Positions 13,277-23,614 of a stretch of DNA of 64,000 nucleotides are shown here, in pieces. The position numbers were made by a program, and so were the translations under genes. The DNA lies in contig NC_135786.1 in NCBI RefSeq assembly GCF_051106095.1, positions 205,959,001 to 206,023,000 of the forward strand, written 5' to 3'. The notes under the pieces are model-generated. The model was given only the letters and a program-made list of their open reading frames with translations. It was not told the origin of the DNA and searched no databases. The DNA comes from Pogona vitticeps (Eukaryota; Chordata; Lepidosauria; Squamata; Agamidae). Positions within the stretch are counted from its first letter, which is position 1; every line of letters begins with the position of its first letter.

Positions 13277-14555
13277 TTGTGCCCACCTATCTTGGAAGCC
13301 AATGCAAAGTTTACTGGTCACTTTGGGGTTGAGTAGGAATTTCTGGCCTGGTTCACCTGAATGGTATATTAACATCTGTGAACTTCTTTGCCTGTCTTAC
13401 ACTGATTTTTACAAGGCCTTCTGGAAAGAATTGGACATGGGTCACTTTAAACAGCAGTCACATGAGTTAACAAAACTGTGTACGGACAAGGTAGGGTTGA
13501 CAACACCCACATGGTCACCAGGTGATGTGGGGCTCAACAGAATGGCATCTCTCATCATGGAATTCAGGGGCTGTATTGAGGGACAATCTCCGAGGCAAAC
13601 CAGATCATGATCTCTTTTAAATGATGGGATCTGACAGGGAAATAAACCCAGTCTGTTCTCCCTGAATAAATAAAGACTGGCTGTGCTCAGGCAGTGCCTA
13701 CTGCAAGACTTTGAGGCTGGAGCTTTATCCTTGAATTGCAAAGAAAGCAGCTGAAGAAGAATCTACAATAGCTTCTGTACTATGTTGGAAATTGTTGAAA
13801 TTGTTCCCCTGCACAACTTTGCAAATCACTGGGAGTCCTTGTGACTCCCATGGTACAGCAGGGAACTTTTCTAATGACTCAAAAAAGCAGTGCAGAAAAT
13901 GCATAGAGATGAGGGACAGAGGGAAGCTATTTTCCCTCTCATGCAATACCAGAACCAGAGAACATTCACTCAAATGGAGTGTTGGGAGAGTGAGAACAGA
14001 CAAAAGAAAATACTTCTTTATGACAGAGTTGCGGTATTACCAGGATGCACCAGGTGGCACTAACCAAAAGAACTTCCCTGAGAGATGAAGACACCAAGTA
14101 ATAAAGCAGTGTTGATAGCAGAATAATTGTATTATTTACAGTATATATACATACATATACAGCTTGGTCCTTGTTTCCAGTCCCAAAGTCATACACAGCT
14201 GTTTCCACAGAGTTCAATGCATATATCAGAGTCAAAGTCCTTATAAATTAGTTCAGCAGTCAAATACCATATGTTCAGTCCAGTAGTCAGAGTTCTTCTC
14301 CCCATATTCAGCACGAAGACACAGTTTCTTCCAGGATACTCCAGCACAGCAACACAACGACAGCAACCCATACCACCACAGAGTGTGTGTACTAGGTCTG
14401 CTAGCTTTATCCCAGGGTTAGCCAATCCTGGGATTGCTCTCTCAGCTGTTACAATTTAATCAGCTGGACAAATTCTAGCTTTGCTTGTTTCTTTAGTAAT
14501 GATCCTTACAAATACTTATTGCATAGTACAAAACTGTGATGGTATTTGGCCTAGA
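13277..14555. other. No gene seen; unclassified
   Basis: No frame shows a recognisable domain. Two AATAAA-type signals occur (near 13,665 and 14,100), and a (TA)-rich stretch lies near 14,140-14,160. The strand-reversed sequence from about 14,455 leftward begins TGTAACAG, which hints at an LTR edge but is too weak to call. Confidence 0.45.
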
Positions 14556-14559
14556 TCCC

Positions 14560-14800
14560 GTTAAAAGAGTATTGGACAGATTCCTGGAAGAAAAGTCCAT
14601 TGCAGTTTACAAGCCATGATGGGGATGTATAATCTCCAGGCTTAAAAGGAAGGTACCTCAAAATGCCAGATGCAGGGGAGTGGTATCAGGAGACAGGTGT
14701 CTTGTGTACTCCCAGAGGCATCTGGTGGGGCCACTGTGAGATACAGGAAGCTGAACTAGATGGGCCCTTGACCTTATTCAACAGGGCTCTTAAATTCCTA
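14560..14800 (+). mobile_element. CR1-type LINE 3' end fragment
   Basis: The segment reads as the degenerate terminal part of a CR1 LINE: 'ttggacagattcctggaaga', then 'tacaagccatgatggg', 'gcatctggtggggccactgtg', and the terminal 'gaactagatgggccctt' followed by a 'cagggctcttaaattc' tail. This order matches the known 3' UTR of amniote CR1 elements. It is 5' truncated, has no coding frame and is diverged, so it is probably old. Confidence 0.7.
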
Positions 14801-15119
14801 ACAAAAATCTCAACATTGATGGTAGCTGTCTGTGAGCAGTGATGCAAGTCTGCTTGAGGCTGCTGTCTTGAGCAGCTTTATACTCTAGTTGGAATTTTTA
14901 CACACTGCTCTTAAGATCAAAAGAGCTGAGTCTTGTTAATTCTTGGATATGGTGACGGGGGGAGGTTGTAAGCAAATGCCATGGATTTCTAGCCAGGGCT
15001 GGGAAAGAATTTGGCCTGAGGTTCTGGAAAGCCCTTGTCAATGAGAGTCAACAATACTGAGCTAGTTTGGTCTGGTCTTTCTCAGGATAGGGCAGTGTGC
15101 CGATCACCCTACTTTGGCT
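14801..15119. other. No gene seen
   Basis: Short interval between the CR1 tail and an LTR-like block. No frame, repeat or RNA gene could be recognised. Confidence 0.45.
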
Positions 15120-15470
15120 CATGCATGCTATTTACATACACCAGTGAGAGCTCTTGGGAGGTGGAGCCAGAGAAACTAGAAGGGAGGGGTGAATCAGTTT
15201 TGTCAGTTAGTTTGAGTCAGAGATGAGAGTCTGAAGTGAAACTTTTGTCTGTGGAGTTAGAGAGTGTGGCAGAGTTAGGAGTTAAGGAAGGCAGTTAAGG
15301 GTGTGGAACTTATAGAGTGTTAAGAGAGTTAAGAGTGAAGCAAGTTATTATTAACTACTTTGAAGAACCTGTTTATGTGATCTGTAACTAATAAACCTGT
15401 TTTGTTTAACTCAGCATGGACCTCAATCTTTCCAATTAAGCATTGTTGATGGATCAACTGGTGGCAACAT
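15120..15470 (+). mobile_element. Possible LTR-like fossil
   Basis: The block is rich in 'agagttaagagt'-type purine repeats. It contains a polyadenylation signal (ctaataaacctg near 15,389), a T-rich stretch, and then 'ggatcaactggtggcaac' near 15,450. The last motif resembles the junction between an LTR and its leader in retrovirus-like elements. No gag or pol sequence follows, so this would be an isolated, old LTR-like fossil. The boundaries are uncertain and the family is unassigned. Confidence 0.3.
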
Positions 15471-15649
15471 AAAGGAGGGAACATGTCGTAGGCCTCAGGC
15501 TAGTGAAATAATCTGGGGACATGTAGGGGACACATGTCACAGGCAGTTTCCTGTGCTTCCAGGAAATTATGCCAACAAATTTGGTTCAAAATACAGAGAT
15601 TGTTGTGAGTTGGCCATTGTGCCAGTAATCTAGCACTCCATTCACATTA

Positions 15650-15919
15650 CTATCAAGATGCTTTTTAAAGCAAGCATTGAAGACTTGGCTCTTCCATCAG
15701 GCCTTCCCAGAGCATTAAGATCTCGGCCTCCCTTTTACCATCCTTTCTGTCATCCTCTCCATCACCCTTTTTACTACCTTTATTGCCGTCTATTTTAATT
15801 TACCCTGTTTGGCTTGTATTAATTTTTATTTATTTTTATCATGTTTTAATATTGTTTTTTATACTATTGGTAGCCACCCAGAGTGGCCTGGTTGCCAGAT
15901 GATGCAGGGTACAAATTCA
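15650..15919 (+). mobile_element. L2-type LINE 3' end
   Basis: At 15,681-15,717 one frame reads K-T-W-L-F-H-Q-A-F-P-E-H, the C-terminal signature of L2-clade ORF2 proteins. A pyrimidine-rich 3' UTR follows (ccctttttactacctttattgcc), then a typical terminal segment, 'cacccagagtggcctggttg', and a 'gggtacaaattcaa' tail. It is 5' truncated, leaving only the end of the coding region and the UTR. The segment at 51,698-51,872 on the opposite strand is a second copy of the same subfamily. Confidence 0.75.
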
Positions 15920-15978
15920 ATCCATCCATCCATCCATCCATCCATCCATCCATCCATCCATCCATCCATCCATCCATC
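15920..15978. repeat. (TCCA)n microsatellite at an L2 tail
   Basis: About 15 uninterrupted copies of the tetranucleotide begin directly at the end of the preceding LINE tail, suggesting that the tail seeded the array. It is followed by a short (AAAC)n stretch. Confidence 0.95.
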
Positions 15979-16698
15979 AATTATTTAACAAACAAACAAA
16001 CTCATGCTGCATTTGGGTGTGCCTCTGCAAAACAAAGCAGTAGATATTGGTGCATGGAACTTGGTTATTTAACTTCTTAGATCATTGAACATTAAGTCTT
16101 AACACATCCTATCTGTATTATGGGTTTTAGTCCCAATTCTTGACCTTTTCTGTGGAGGCTTTTTGGTTCAGGTTTCTCATTTCAACCTCTCCATGGACCT
16201 TGATGTCTTAGTTTAGTTTTGGTACCCAGTTGCTGAGAAGTGCTGCTAATCTTTGAATCACCTAGTGTTCCCAATCACATCTCTGAGATCTTTGACACTA
16301 TCAGCATATGGATCTACTTGTTTTAAGAGGTGGAGTAGGAGCTAAAACTCAAGTTCTCGTCACCTTTCTCTTCCAAACACAGGAGGCAGTAGGAGGTTAA
16401 CATTTTAAACAAGCAAATAGCTTCTATGGACTTTCTTACCATGGGTTGCACATCTGGGTTCTTGTTAAAAAAGTTAATTTCTTACTGCCTCCTCTGTTTA
16501 GAAGAGAAAGGGGAGAACTTGAGTGCTATTTTCTATGGACGTTCTTACCATATATTGTGTGTGTGTGTGTATGTGTTTGTGTATACGCCTGCGCATGTGC
16601 ATGGGCACGAGCTAAGAATATGTGTTAAGAACTCACAATGTTCAACTAATCATTGCATTTTTTTTCTCCTGCTTCTATAAAATATATTTGGGCCATCT
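15979..16698. other. No gene seen; contains a short (TG)n array
   Basis: There is an interrupted (TG)n array at 16,555-16,582. Two similar phrases, 'tctatggactttcttacca' (near 16,422) and 'tctatggacgttcttacca' (near 16,532), are about 110 bp apart and may be a decayed local duplication. No exon or repeat family is evident. Confidence 0.5.
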
Positions 16699-16708
16699 AG
16701 CTATTTGC

Positions 16709-16754
16709 TATTTGGGTCACAAAGAGTCGGACACGACTTAACGACTAAACAACA
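16709..16754 (+). mobile_element. 46-bp RTE/BovB 3'-tail insertion with target duplication
   Basis: The insert contains only the extreme 3' end of a BovB LINE (gggtcacaaagagtcggaca, then cgacttaacgactaaacaaca). It is flanked by a perfect 10-bp direct repeat, agctatttgc, at 16,699-16,708 and 16,755-16,764. This shows an almost completely 5'-truncated retrotransposition event. The terminal sequence is well preserved, so the insertion is fairly recent. Confidence 0.85.
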
Positions 16755-16764
16755 AGCTATTTGC

Positions 16765-19700
16765 CAGGGGAGAACAAAGAATTTATAAAACTCAATTCTG
16801 TGTTTGTTCAAATTCCATCTTTCTCTTTTAGTTTTTACATTAAAAAAACAATCAGGGAGATTCCAAGATTTCTAATTTCCATACATGCAAATGTCTTTTT
16901 CTGAAGCCAAACTCAGCTTTGAATTATCAGTTAGATCAACACTGTAATAGTTGTAAAAATGAATGAGGACAAAGTCAGAACACATATTTACTTAAAAGAA
17001 ATAATTATTTGATTGTTTGTTCTCCAAAACCGGATAAATTTCCCCAGCTACCCACCCCACCCAAGTTAAACTTGAACTATATTGATTGGAACCTGCATTG
17101 CTATTAGCTGTCAAGCTGCATTTAATTGAAACAACCTCTTAGCCTTTGGCTAAACTACTGAGGTGTTATGGAACATTGCAAGAACCTTCTAATTGTCTGA
17201 CAGTTTTTTTAAAAAAACTATCCATGTGCAAAATGAAGAGTATAAGTGTTCAATAATGGTTCACCAGATGTTTCTGGAATACAGGCTTCATGATCCCTCA
17301 CCATTTGTTGTCCTGGTTAGTGGCTACCAGGAGATGCAGACCAATAACACTTGAAAGATCAGTGTTGCAAAATCCTGCTCCAGAGAGAGAACCCAATCAG
17401 ATGTTATCCAGTGTAGTATCATCAATGCAGATAGATCTAGGGAAGATCTAGGCTTTTCTCTATGTGAGTGATGACACCTGAAAAAGAGAGGTTTTTGCTC
17501 ATGAGAAGATTTTTCATACAAGCAGCACTCTCTCCTCTTCAGATTAATCACTTGTGTGGACAAAATGACAATGAAGGACACTGGGCTCAACTCTTCCCTC
17601 TAACTGTATCCATGAGGCTTGATTAGATAGTTCTGGATAGGGCTGGAGAGACAGGAAGAAGCCATCTGAATAGTATGAACAAGTGTGTTCTGTACTTAAG
17701 AGAGACTGGATAATGGACATGGACCATACTAGCAAACAAAATAAATCTTGACTATAAATATTTGTGGGTCTCTCCACAAACATAAAGGAAAGAGAAGGAA
17801 CATGTGGTATTAATTATTATGATTTTTTACTGACAGTGATCACCCTGGGAATGGGGGGTGGGGTGGGGAAAGGATAGCAGACAGGAGTAATAAAAATGGA
17901 GCAAAAAAAACCCCTGAATATTGTTAAGAAATAATAGATAAGGAGAATTAAATGAATACGTTTTAATATAAAACAGAAGAAGGACAGAATTGGAGAGGTT
18001 TTTTAAATATAATACTTAATAAATTAGAAGATCTGACAGGTTGCATTAAAATCACACAGCATTTACTGAGTAGTGTATTATTGCTGTATATATGATACAT
18101 AATGCACTGCCATTCTAATAATTTCTGTTTGAATAGGATTTAGATTTTCATTTAAACTTTAGCTGAGCCTGAAGTATAACAAAGCTTCTTGCATCAAGAA
18201 TCAAGGTAAAGAATTCTTAAAACACAGCTGACTTTCCCAGAGTCAGTCAAGAAATAAATGATTTGAGCCTCCCTGTGTGGAAGCAAAGTAAAGCAAACTG
18301 AATTGTTTCGCATACCTATTTTTGTATGAAGTTTACTCCCCAAAAGAAGAGTGAGAGAAAGAAAAGCATCACAGGGGGTACTGGTGTCCTACAAAGACCA
18401 CAGGGGATTTGATGAAAAGAAAAGAAAGCTTTTCAAAGTAGGAATCTGCTTATGTAAACAGGGAAAGCCAAAGAAAATCCAAGGTCAGATATCTAGTAGA
18501 TCTTCGAGTATGTCTTTGTTGAATACAATCCTGGAGACACTGTACATCCCCTGGCTGGCTACAAGCCATTTCTGTGTAACCCTTTGCAATCCTAAAATGA
18601 GCTTTGGAACAATTTATGTGCATGAAATATGTTTCATATCAATTGGCCATTCACATGTCATCCATATTTATAGACAGGAACCATAAACAGTTGGGGTTTG
18701 CAAGACCAGCCATGAATGGTCTAAAAAACTGGTCCACTGCAACATGGAAAGTATAAATGCAACCATGGGAAGCAATGAGGGAAAATTCCCCAATGGACTT
18801 CAATCCCTAATCCAGAAGTAGCCCTAAATCATATAAGTTTCTTCTGCAGGTCAAGATGCAAAACTCATGATGGGTTTTGTTTCCCTTTTAGGACTATGTT
18901 TTGAAGTTCATCCATCTGTTTTCTTTTTCTTGGACAGCTTATTGCAGTTTAGCTCATTCGTCTTTAGGGGAGGAATGAAGTTTAGCACTCACTTGAGTGA
19001 CCATTCCTTATCTTCCTCCAGTAACTATAATGAGCCTTATTTGGATTACAGCCCAGGACTGATCAAACCAGAAGTTTCAGTTCCAGAATATTTCCACAAG
19101 TGATTGCCTTTTCTGCTGAAAATGTTAACACTTGTAAATGTCATTAATGTGGTAAATTAAGTGGAAGAGAGCAATCTTAAAATGTAATGTACATTAGAGC
19201 TCATTGAGACTGGAAACTTTTAAAATGATTTAAGCATCAGTTGTGAATGTCCCTCAAGCATGCTGTGCTATACAAAGCTGCTTAGAGAGTCTGAACCCCC
19301 ATGCGCTTGAATTCCACTACAAATGATCACAACCAAATAAGGCTCTGTGCTTTTCTCAAGCATGATGTTCTGAGGGCATGCATGTTCTCACAGTGGTGAA
19401 TTCCCCAAGTAGAACAGAAAGGTAGCTGCATGGTCCATGGGCAAAACCATGAAAATGTAAGCTTTCAAGTCCTGCAGAATTTTGTCAGCCTGGGTATAGC
19501 ACAGCTTTGAAAAGAGTAGGTTAGGAAAATGATCTTGACTTCAACATCTGGACAGGATTATTTTTAGAGTTTTCTGTTTCTCTATACTCACCTTAAGGCC
19601 TGTAAAGTCCAGTCTTATGAAGAGTCCTGAAGAACATTTCATGATATTTCAATTATCCAATAGCACCCCAACCCTGATTTTGTGTTTTATCGAAACAAGC

Positions 19701-19894
19701 GGGCACTATATATCCGGGGTTCTAACACCAGGATCCTTGAAAGAGGGGAAGAGGTGAGCACCTCCAGTAGTAACATTGGTTGTAGAAATCTCAACCACCA
19801 AATGTTGTGGCTACATGCAACCAGAGAGAATATCTTTCTTTCGGTGGTGCTCATCCTGCTCTCCCCTTCTAACTGAAGTCTAATAATCACTTGT
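16765..19894. other. No gene seen; AT-rich DNA
   Basis: Only short frames occur. The stretch around 17,080-17,210 is AT-rich with several ATTA/TAAT and CCTTTGGC words and no repeat match, so it is a weak candidate for conserved non-coding DNA. A (GT/G)-rich spot lies near 17,853-17,870. Nothing else could be assigned. Confidence 0.5.
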
Positions 19895-20233
19895 AAAGGT
19901 AAAAGGTAAAGGTTCCCCTTGACAATTTTTGTCTAGTCGTGTTCGACTCTAGGGGGCGGTGCTCATCCCCGTTTCCAAGCCATAGAGCCAGCGTTTTGTC
20001 TGAAGACAATCTTCCGTGGTCACATGGCCAGTGCGACTAGACACGGAACGCTGTCACCTTCCCACCGAGGTGGTCCCTATTTATCTACTTGCATTTGCAT
20101 GCTTTCGAACCGCTAGGTTGGTGGGAGCTGGGACAAGCGACGGGTGCTCACTCCGTCGCGTGGATTCGATCTTACGACTGCTGGTCTTCTGACCCTGCAG
20201 CACAGGCTTCTGCGGTTTAGCCCGCAGCACCAC
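19895..20233 (-). mobile_element. Sauria-type tRNA-derived SINE, copy 1
   Basis: Read on the minus strand, the element has a tRNA-related head (ggtgctgcgggctaaaccgc as A box, agatcgaatcc as B box). A central part follows (cttgtcccagctcccaccaa, gtagataaatagggacc), then a 3' end with 'agtcgaacacgactagac', 'gtcaaggggaacc' and an (ACCTTT)-type tail. This layout matches Sauria SINEs of squamates, whose 3' end is related to BovB. The copy is near full length. The words 'cacttgta' occur on both sides, but the right flank is complicated by a 24-bp tandem duplication. Confidence 0.85.
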
Positions 20234-20281
20234 CACTTGTATTGCCAGTTAAATAATCACTTGTATTGCCAGTTAAATAAA
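20234..20281. repeat. 24-bp tandem duplication beside SINE copy 1
   Basis: Two head-to-tail copies of a 24-bp unit beginning cacttgtattgccag lie directly next to the 5' end of the SINE and differ by one base at the last position. The upstream flank of the SINE (aataatcacttgta, 19,882-19,895) matches the junction between the two copies. Confidence 0.9.
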
Positions 20282-21070
20282 AATCATGACAGCCAATGAT
20301 AGGATTTGGACTGAGAAGACACTCTTCCCTTCCTCTATGTGCCTGGATTGTGAAAAAGAAGTGCTTGTCCTCAACATCACATTCAAATTACTATTCATGC
20401 ATACACAGACTGCATAAATAGAAATCCACAAAATACAACATTGACAACAACATATTAAATAATCAGGTAGATTATATCTTAGCACTGAAACATAGTACAG
20501 TTGTATTAAAGCAGTATAAAGTGCATGAAAACTTATTCTAGCACTGACATAAATTCAAGTTAGAAAAATGCATTAGAAAAAACATAAAAATTAAACAGTT
20601 AGCTGATGCAACCATATACCTGTATACTGTTGTTACAAAAGGGATTCATAAAGATATTAATAAGATCCCACCCTCATATAATTCATAGATAAATTCTTGC
20701 TCTAAATTGACAGATGAATAGGAGATGTGATGAACAACAAACTAGGAGATGTGATGAACAACAAACCCCAAAAAAAGAAAAGTGAATGGGGAAAAAAGCA
20801 CACAACAGAAGAAATATTAGAACTAATAGAAGAGAAACAAAATGGAAAACTAAGGCCTCAGTCATACAAGGCAAATGTTTCCTACTTCTAATGATACTTT
20901 CCATACCTCTGTTGTACTGAATCATGGTCACGTGGTATATATACCGGGATGAACGTTCCAATGTGTTTTAATTTTACCAATTCATTTTCTCTTATTTGAA
21001 TTGTTATTTTCTGTCTTGTTTTCTGGGGCACTGCAGCCCCTTATTTTATTTTATTTTTATTTATTTTTTA
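20282..21070. other. No gene seen; includes a second 24-bp tandem duplication
   Basis: AT-rich DNA without recognisable coding sequence. A perfect tandem duplication lies at 20,719-20,766 and a TTTTA-rich run at 21,040-21,068. A TATA-like 'gtatatataccgg' lies near 20,935-20,947, without an associated gene. Confidence 0.5.
20719..20766. repeat. Perfect 24-bp tandem duplication
   Basis: Two identical copies of a 24-bp unit starting taggagatgtgatgaacaac are directly adjacent. It is unrelated in sequence to the 24-bp duplication at 20,234-20,281. Confidence 0.95.
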
Positions 21071-21142
21071 ATTCCAATACGTCAACTACCTCTGGGTAGT
21101 TTGGGCGGCATATAAATTGAATAAATAAATAAATAAATATGT
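21071..21142 (+). mobile_element. LINE (L2/CR1-type) 3' terminus with (AAAT)n tail
   Basis: The segment reads 'ctacctctgggtagtttggg' then 'cggcatataaattgaataaa' and ends in an (AAAT)n run. This is the conserved terminal hairpin and tail found in L2/CR1-like LINEs of squamates. Only the extreme 3' end is present. Confidence 0.6.
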
Positions 21143-21260
21143 TGAGAAGGGGTTCCTGTTCAGGAAATTTTCCTCTGTTGCACCAGTGCCTCTGGAAGTA
21201 CTGCATTGCACTCAATGGATCTAGCACACCCATCCAGGGCTGTGTTGCTTTCCAGGCAGT

Positions 21261-21540
21261 AAAGGTAAAGGTAAAGGTTCCCCTTGGCAATTTGTCCAGT
21301 TGTCTCTGACTCTAGGGGGCGGTACTCATCTCCATTTCCAACCCATAGAGCTAGTATTTTGTCCGAAGACAATCTTCCGTGGTCACGTGGCCAGTGCAAC
21401 TGGACACGGAACGTTGTTACCTTCCCACCGAGGTGGTACCTATTTATCTACTTGCATTTGCATGCTTTCGAATTGCTAGGTTGGCAGGAGCTGGGACAAG
21501 CGACGGGCACTCACTCCGTCATGTGGATTTGATATTACGA
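21261..21540 (-). mobile_element. Sauria-type SINE, copy 2 (5' truncated)
   Basis: It has the same 3' tail (three AAAGGT units at the left edge), central domain and 'gtagataaatagg' motif as copy 1. It stops within the B-box region near 'atattacga', so the tRNA A-box head is missing. It lies about 1 kb from copy 1 in the same orientation and differs from it at many positions, so it is a separate insertion. Confidence 0.8.
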
Positions 21541-21939
21541 AATAAGTTTACCTATGCATTGACATACAGGCCATGAAAAAAAATAAAATATATGTAGCAG
21601 GGCAGTCATACAGCTGTAACGGTGGCCACTTTCCCCAGTGACTTGGCTTCGGAAAAGAATCAATAGGGTTGTGCACACATGTCATACCACTAAGGAATAT
21701 ATCAACATACCATCAGAGCAAAATAACTGAAGCCTATTGGAGAGGGGGAAATACACTGCAGTTGCATCCCTGGCCAGGTAAATTATGGAATGTCTTGTGT
21801 GACTGGAAACTTCTACAATGATTTAATCATGGTATAGCTAGGGAACATACGCCTTGTGTGATCATGCCTTAAGGATCACATCAAATACAGAGATTGACAC
21901 ATGAAAACAAAAAAGAAAACTGGGGAAGCCAAAGAAAAA
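21541..21939. other. No gene seen
   Basis: About 400 bp of unclassified AT-rich sequence between a SINE and an ancient LINE remnant. Confidence 0.5.
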
Positions 21940-22550
21940 TGATTGACAGAACAATATATAGGAACAGAAAACCTGAAGAAGATCCACAGCTTGTTTAACA
22001 TGCTTATAAATATCAAGGAGGTGGCAGGCATATTAGAAATATGCTTACTACTGATTGGCACTTCTCTGATACTTGATGTCCAGGGTAAAATCCTAGTGTG
22101 GATTAAGTACATTAAAGAGGTGCTTGACAGTAACAGGCCAACAGATTTTTATTTTTTTTTTATTTTATTTTTTAGACACTGATACAGCACCAGAAATTCA
22201 GACCTTCAGGCTTTGAAATGCAAATAGAGCTTTAAAAAATGGACTTTGTGATGTTTTCACAGAAGTATTAAAGGTAATAGAAAATGATGACTTAGATGGT
22301 TTAATGAATCTTTTTAACCCAATCTACAAAATACCTGTCATTCCTGAAATTCAGCTGAGATTACCTTTATTACCAAAAAGGGAAAAGCCAAAACTTGCAC
22401 TGACTACAGGACAAGTTTAATCAACCATTTACTTAAGGTTTTCTTTAAAGGTTGCATGGCAGAATTTATGAAAAGTGAAAACAAGGCATGAGACCCACTA
22501 CATTGATTAAGTAGAGGATTTACAACCAAGGAAGCACTATGGAATTGAAG
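21940..22550 (+). pseudogene. Ancient RTE-like LINE reverse transcriptase remnant
   Basis: Several frame-shifted islands keep the order of an RTE-clade reverse transcriptase. First comes DVQGKILVWIKYIKEVLDS (near 22,077), like the linker before the RT domain. Next is NDDLDGLMNLFNPIYK (near 22,284), like the 'LFN-IY' block, and then a CTDYRTSLINHLLKVF island (near 22,397), matching the C-x-YR-x-ISL motif. Last is RGFTTKEALW (near 22,515), matching the GFR-x-G-GTREAL motif. Stops and frame changes occur throughout, so it is non-functional and old. A poly(T)-rich patch near 22,147 interrupts it. The RTE assignment is inferred from motif order and is less certain than for the BovB copies. Confidence 0.55.
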
Positions 22551-22552
22551 AG

Positions 22553-22720
22553 CAGCCAGTGTGATATAATGAGTAGAGTGGCAGAACTGGATTTAGGAGA
22601 CGTGGTTTCACATTCCTGCTTTGCCACAGAAATTCATAGATGGCAGGGAGAGAATAGTAACATCACTCCTCAAAATACCCCAAAAGCCCTACTGGGGTGG
22701 CTATAAGAAACCACTATTGC
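22553..22720 (+). mobile_element. tRNA-headed SINE, degenerate
   Basis: The head 'gccagtgtgatataatgagt' followed by 'agacgtggtttcacattcctgc' corresponds to the A-box/B-box layout of squamate tRNA-derived SINEs (originally ending 'ggttcgaatcc'). The right part 'actggggtggctataag' matches their downstream tail. The middle domain is reduced. It abuts the RTE-like remnant and is probably old. Confidence 0.5.
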
Positions 22721-23577
22721 TTGAACAGCTTCCCAGCATCCTTTGCCTTTAGCTCCTGGGGCATACTGAAACTGCTGTAGAGTATACAGGCAGTTTAGTC
22801 CCCCAAGGCCTGGTTAAATTCCTATGCCTGAAGTCATTGGCTTGTCCAGTGGGTGTCCGTTACTTTAGACACATGGCACATGGTTATGTTACCCAATGTG
22901 CTGAACTGAGAGGCTGACTCTCTGAGCCCTGATTGTCAGTAGAGAGAATGTATCTTGCATATGAAGGTATGAGCATACACTTGCAATGGGCATCACTATC
23001 TTAAGCTTGGAAATAGAAAATAGATGCAAAAGCCTGTTTTCAAGCAAACTGTAGATAGTTGCTATTTGTCATCTTCTAGTGGTTGGTGACTTCAGTTTCT
23101 GAGATGCTGCGAATCCACCCACTTAAGTTTGCATTTTACAGGAGTTATCCAAGTTGCTAAATCTATTTTGAGGTTAGGGTTTGGCAGCATCCATAAAGTA
23201 TAGGGTAAAACTTGAATTTGCGGCACTACTGAAACTGAAGTCACCAGCTGCCACTGCTTCCCATCACTCTACAGAAAGGCCTATCTGTGTATGCAGCACT
23301 CCCATTTTCAAGAATGCCTGACAAACCGAGTATTTGGAAAGGCTGCAAGGGTAAATTAGGCACACAACTGTTGAGTTATGCATAATGGTATAATAGGGAT
23401 GGCTCATATTATGTGAGGCCAAAAAAGGGATGTTTTTCTCTCTTTCTCTCTTTTTGAATTTATGTCTCCTTCATTAGTTTTACCAAGTAGTAATTAGTTT
23501 CATATGGAATGCAGGGCTTATGAATCTTTGATTTATCTGCAGTTGCTTGTTAGCCAGGTACTCACGACACACGTGCG

Positions 23578-23614
<37 letters not shown>

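Noticed and set aside
14055-14455. Possible minus-strand LTR-like edge beginning TGTAACAG
   Set aside because: There is no matching end, polyadenylation order or flanking duplication to support it.
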